A stretch of 21,503 nucleotides of DNA from assembly GCA_964356745.1 (NCBI GenBank), contig CAYHIW010000011.1:1-21503 (forward strand), given 5' to 3'. Made by a program: the position numbers and the translations under genes. The notes under the pieces are model-generated. The model saw only the letters and a program-made list of their open reading frames with translations. It made no database searches and was not told the origin of the DNA. The stretch is from CAYHIW01 sp964356745 (GTDB lineage: Bacteria > Patescibacteriota > Microgenomatia > UBA1406 > GWC2-37-13). Position 1 is the stretch's first letter. Each line of letters opens with the position of its first letter. Positions 20,495 through 21,503 of this stretch are shown here, piece by piece.

Positions 20495-21429
20495 AACATG
20501 CAGAATATCAATATTTAGATTTATTGCGGGAGACTGTTGAGCAAGGTGAGGAACAGGTTGATCGTGGTACCGGAGTTAAAACATACAGTGTTTTTGGAAG
20601 ACAGATCCGTTTCGATCTCACAAAAGATTTTCCTCTTCTCACTACAAAGAAGGTTTATTGGAAAGGAGTTCTTCATGAACTGTATTGGTTTATGTCCGGG
20701 CAATCGAACATAAAATATCTCGTCGATAATAATATACACATATGGGATGACTATCCTTACAAGATCTATAGTGCAAAGTGCAAAGTGCAAAGTGCAAAAT
20801 TAACAAAGGAAGCGTTTGTTGAGAAGATTAGGACTGATGGGGAGTTTGCGAAGGAGTGGGGAGAACTTCCTCATATTTATGGTGAGATGTGGAGAAAATG
20901 GCAGACCAAAGATGGGAGAACTGTTGATCAATTAGGTTGGGTAGTGCAAGAGCTTAAAGATGATCCAAATGCCCATAACACGCTTGTTACTTCTTGGAAT
21001 CCAGAGTATTTATACACTATGGCCCGTCCTGGAGAAGGAGCGCGTTTTCCTATTTGTCACAATATGTATCAGGTAAATATTAAAAAAGGAAAAGTATGTC
21101 TTCAGTTATATCAACGAAGCGCTGATATTTTCTTAGGCGTACCGTTTAACATTGCAAGTTACGCTTTATTGACGGTAATTATTGCAAAAATTCTCAATCG
21201 AGAACCAGGAGAATTTATTCATACGTTTGGAGATCTGCATATCTATGAAAATCATTTTGACGCTGCAAAAGAACAACTTGCTCGAAAACCAAAACCATTT
21301 CCCAAAGTCGAGTTAAAGAGCAAGATTTCAAACATTGATGAATTTAAACCAGAGATGGTTGAGCTTATTGACTATGAAGCTCACCCTTCGATTAAAGCAG
21401 ATTTAACAGTTGCCGGAGGACTCGTATGA
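20491..21429 (+). CDS. thyA: Thymidylate synthase ThyA with a heptamer-coded loop
   Basis: This enzyme methylates dUMP to dTMP with methylene-THF. It has 312 residues. Signatures are the N-terminal RTGVKTYSVFGRQIRFDL-like region, catalytic C189 in FPICHNMYQ (the usual Pro before Cys is Ile), YQRSADIFLGVPFNIASYALL, and HTFGDLHIYENH. In the variable loop after IWDDYPY there are ten residues, SAKCKVQSAK (94-103), encoded exactly by four 7-bp units (20770-20797). The loop is known to vary in length in the family, so activity is probably kept. ATGA overlaps tie it to dcd and folA. Confidence 0.95.
   Translation: MKHAEYQYLDLLRETVEQGEEQVDRGTGVKTYSVFGRQIRFDLTKDFPLLTTKKVYWKGVLHELYWFMSGQSNIKYLVDNNIHIWDDYPYKIYSAKCKVQSAKLTKEAFVEKIRTDGEFAKEWGELPHIYGEMWRKWQTKDGRTVDQLGWVVQELKDDPNAHNTLVTSWNPEYLYTMARPGEGARFPICHNMYQVNIKKGKVCLQLYQRSADIFLGVPFNIASYALLTVIIAKILNREPGEFIHTFGDLHIYENHFDAAKEQLARKPKPFPKVELKSKISNIDEFKPEMVELIDYEAHPSIKADLTVAGGLV
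20770..20797 (+). repeat. Perfect heptamer array AGTGCAA x4 inside thyA
   Basis: Four identical head-to-tail AGTGCAA units (28 bp) encode residues 94-103 of thymidylate synthase with a 7-residue period. Confidence 0.9.
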
Positions 21430-21503
21430 TTAGTGCGATCGCGGCTATCTCAAGTCAAAAAAGGGCAATAGGGAATAAGAACGAGCTTTTGTGGAAAATT
21501 CCA
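21426..21503 (+). CDS. folA: Dihydrofolate reductase, N-terminal fragment
   Basis: The first 26 codons read ISAIAAISSQKRAIGNKNEL and then LWKIP, the DHFR N-terminus (I-x-A-I...AIG...N.L.W..P). The gene continues past the right edge. The ATG overlaps the thyA stop as ATGA. DHFR regenerates the tetrahydrofolate that ThyA oxidises, the common thyA-folA pairing. Confidence 0.92.
   Translation, partial: MISAIAAISSQKRAIGNKNELLWKIP

Noticed and set aside
1..21503. Alternative genetic code with TGA as Gly, as in Gracilibacteria
   Set aside because: TGA ends several complete genes (PIG-L, the ZIP permease, lysA, fmt, thyA) exactly where family length predicts and inside ATGA overlaps.

Overview
The window reads as a compact, AT-rich bacterial chromosome segment from a lineage with a reduced genome, most likely Candidate Phyla Radiation (Patescibacteria, perhaps Microgenomates). 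I infer this from the very short gaps, the many ATGA stop/start overlaps, the near absence of Shine-Dalgarno sites, the gene mix and the types of small repeat. I did not find a marker gene that proves it. TGA is used as a normal stop, so genetic code 11 applies.

Layout. 1-2093 (minus): a penicillin-binding protein 2 cut by the left edge, and a PIG-L deacetylase. 2128-3078: tRNA-Pro(GGG) followed almost directly by an alpha/beta hydrolase. 3107-5779: a metal cassette of DtxR/MntR-type repressor, two-domain multicopper oxidase and ZIP permease. 5776-7475: a LysA-like decarboxylase and dCMP deaminase. 7506-9191: a secreted clan-A glycoside-hydrolase-like protein. 9226-13025: rpe (minus), dprA, rnhA, rpiB (minus) and fmt. 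13022-15137: a histidine-rich membrane protein facing a VIT-type metal transporter and a small membrane protein. 15197-18534: tatD and lnt facing a GT4 glycosyltransferase. 18574-21503: a carbonic-anhydrase-like protein, an HD nucleotidase, dcd, thyA and the first 26 codons of folA.

Genes that work together. Deoxynucleotide and thymidylate supply is well covered: dCMP deaminase, dCTP deaminase, HD 5'-nucleotidase, thymidylate synthase and DHFR. Metal handling is covered by the DtxR-MCO-ZIP cassette and the VIT transporter. Envelope functions are PBP2, Lnt, the glycosyltransferase and the exported glycosidase. rpe and rpiB belong to the non-oxidative pentose phosphate pathway.

The most unusual signal is a set of small repeats that have entered protein-coding genes in frame. 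Arrays of degenerate 7-bp units lie inside rnhA, the glycosyltransferase (twice) and thyA, and also between rpiB and fmt. A 21-bp GC-rich palindrome abuts a heptamer array in both rnhA and the glycosyltransferase. fmt holds two palindromic elements ending in GTCATCC/GGATGAC-like sequence, one of them a clean 69-bp (23-codon) insertion. A second pattern is promoter architecture: many -10 boxes lie exactly 6 or 7 nt upstream of the start codon, which predicts leaderless mRNAs and also settles several start sites.

No stretch above about 110 bp lacks a gene or RNA. I saw no CRISPR array, insertion sequence or phage gene.
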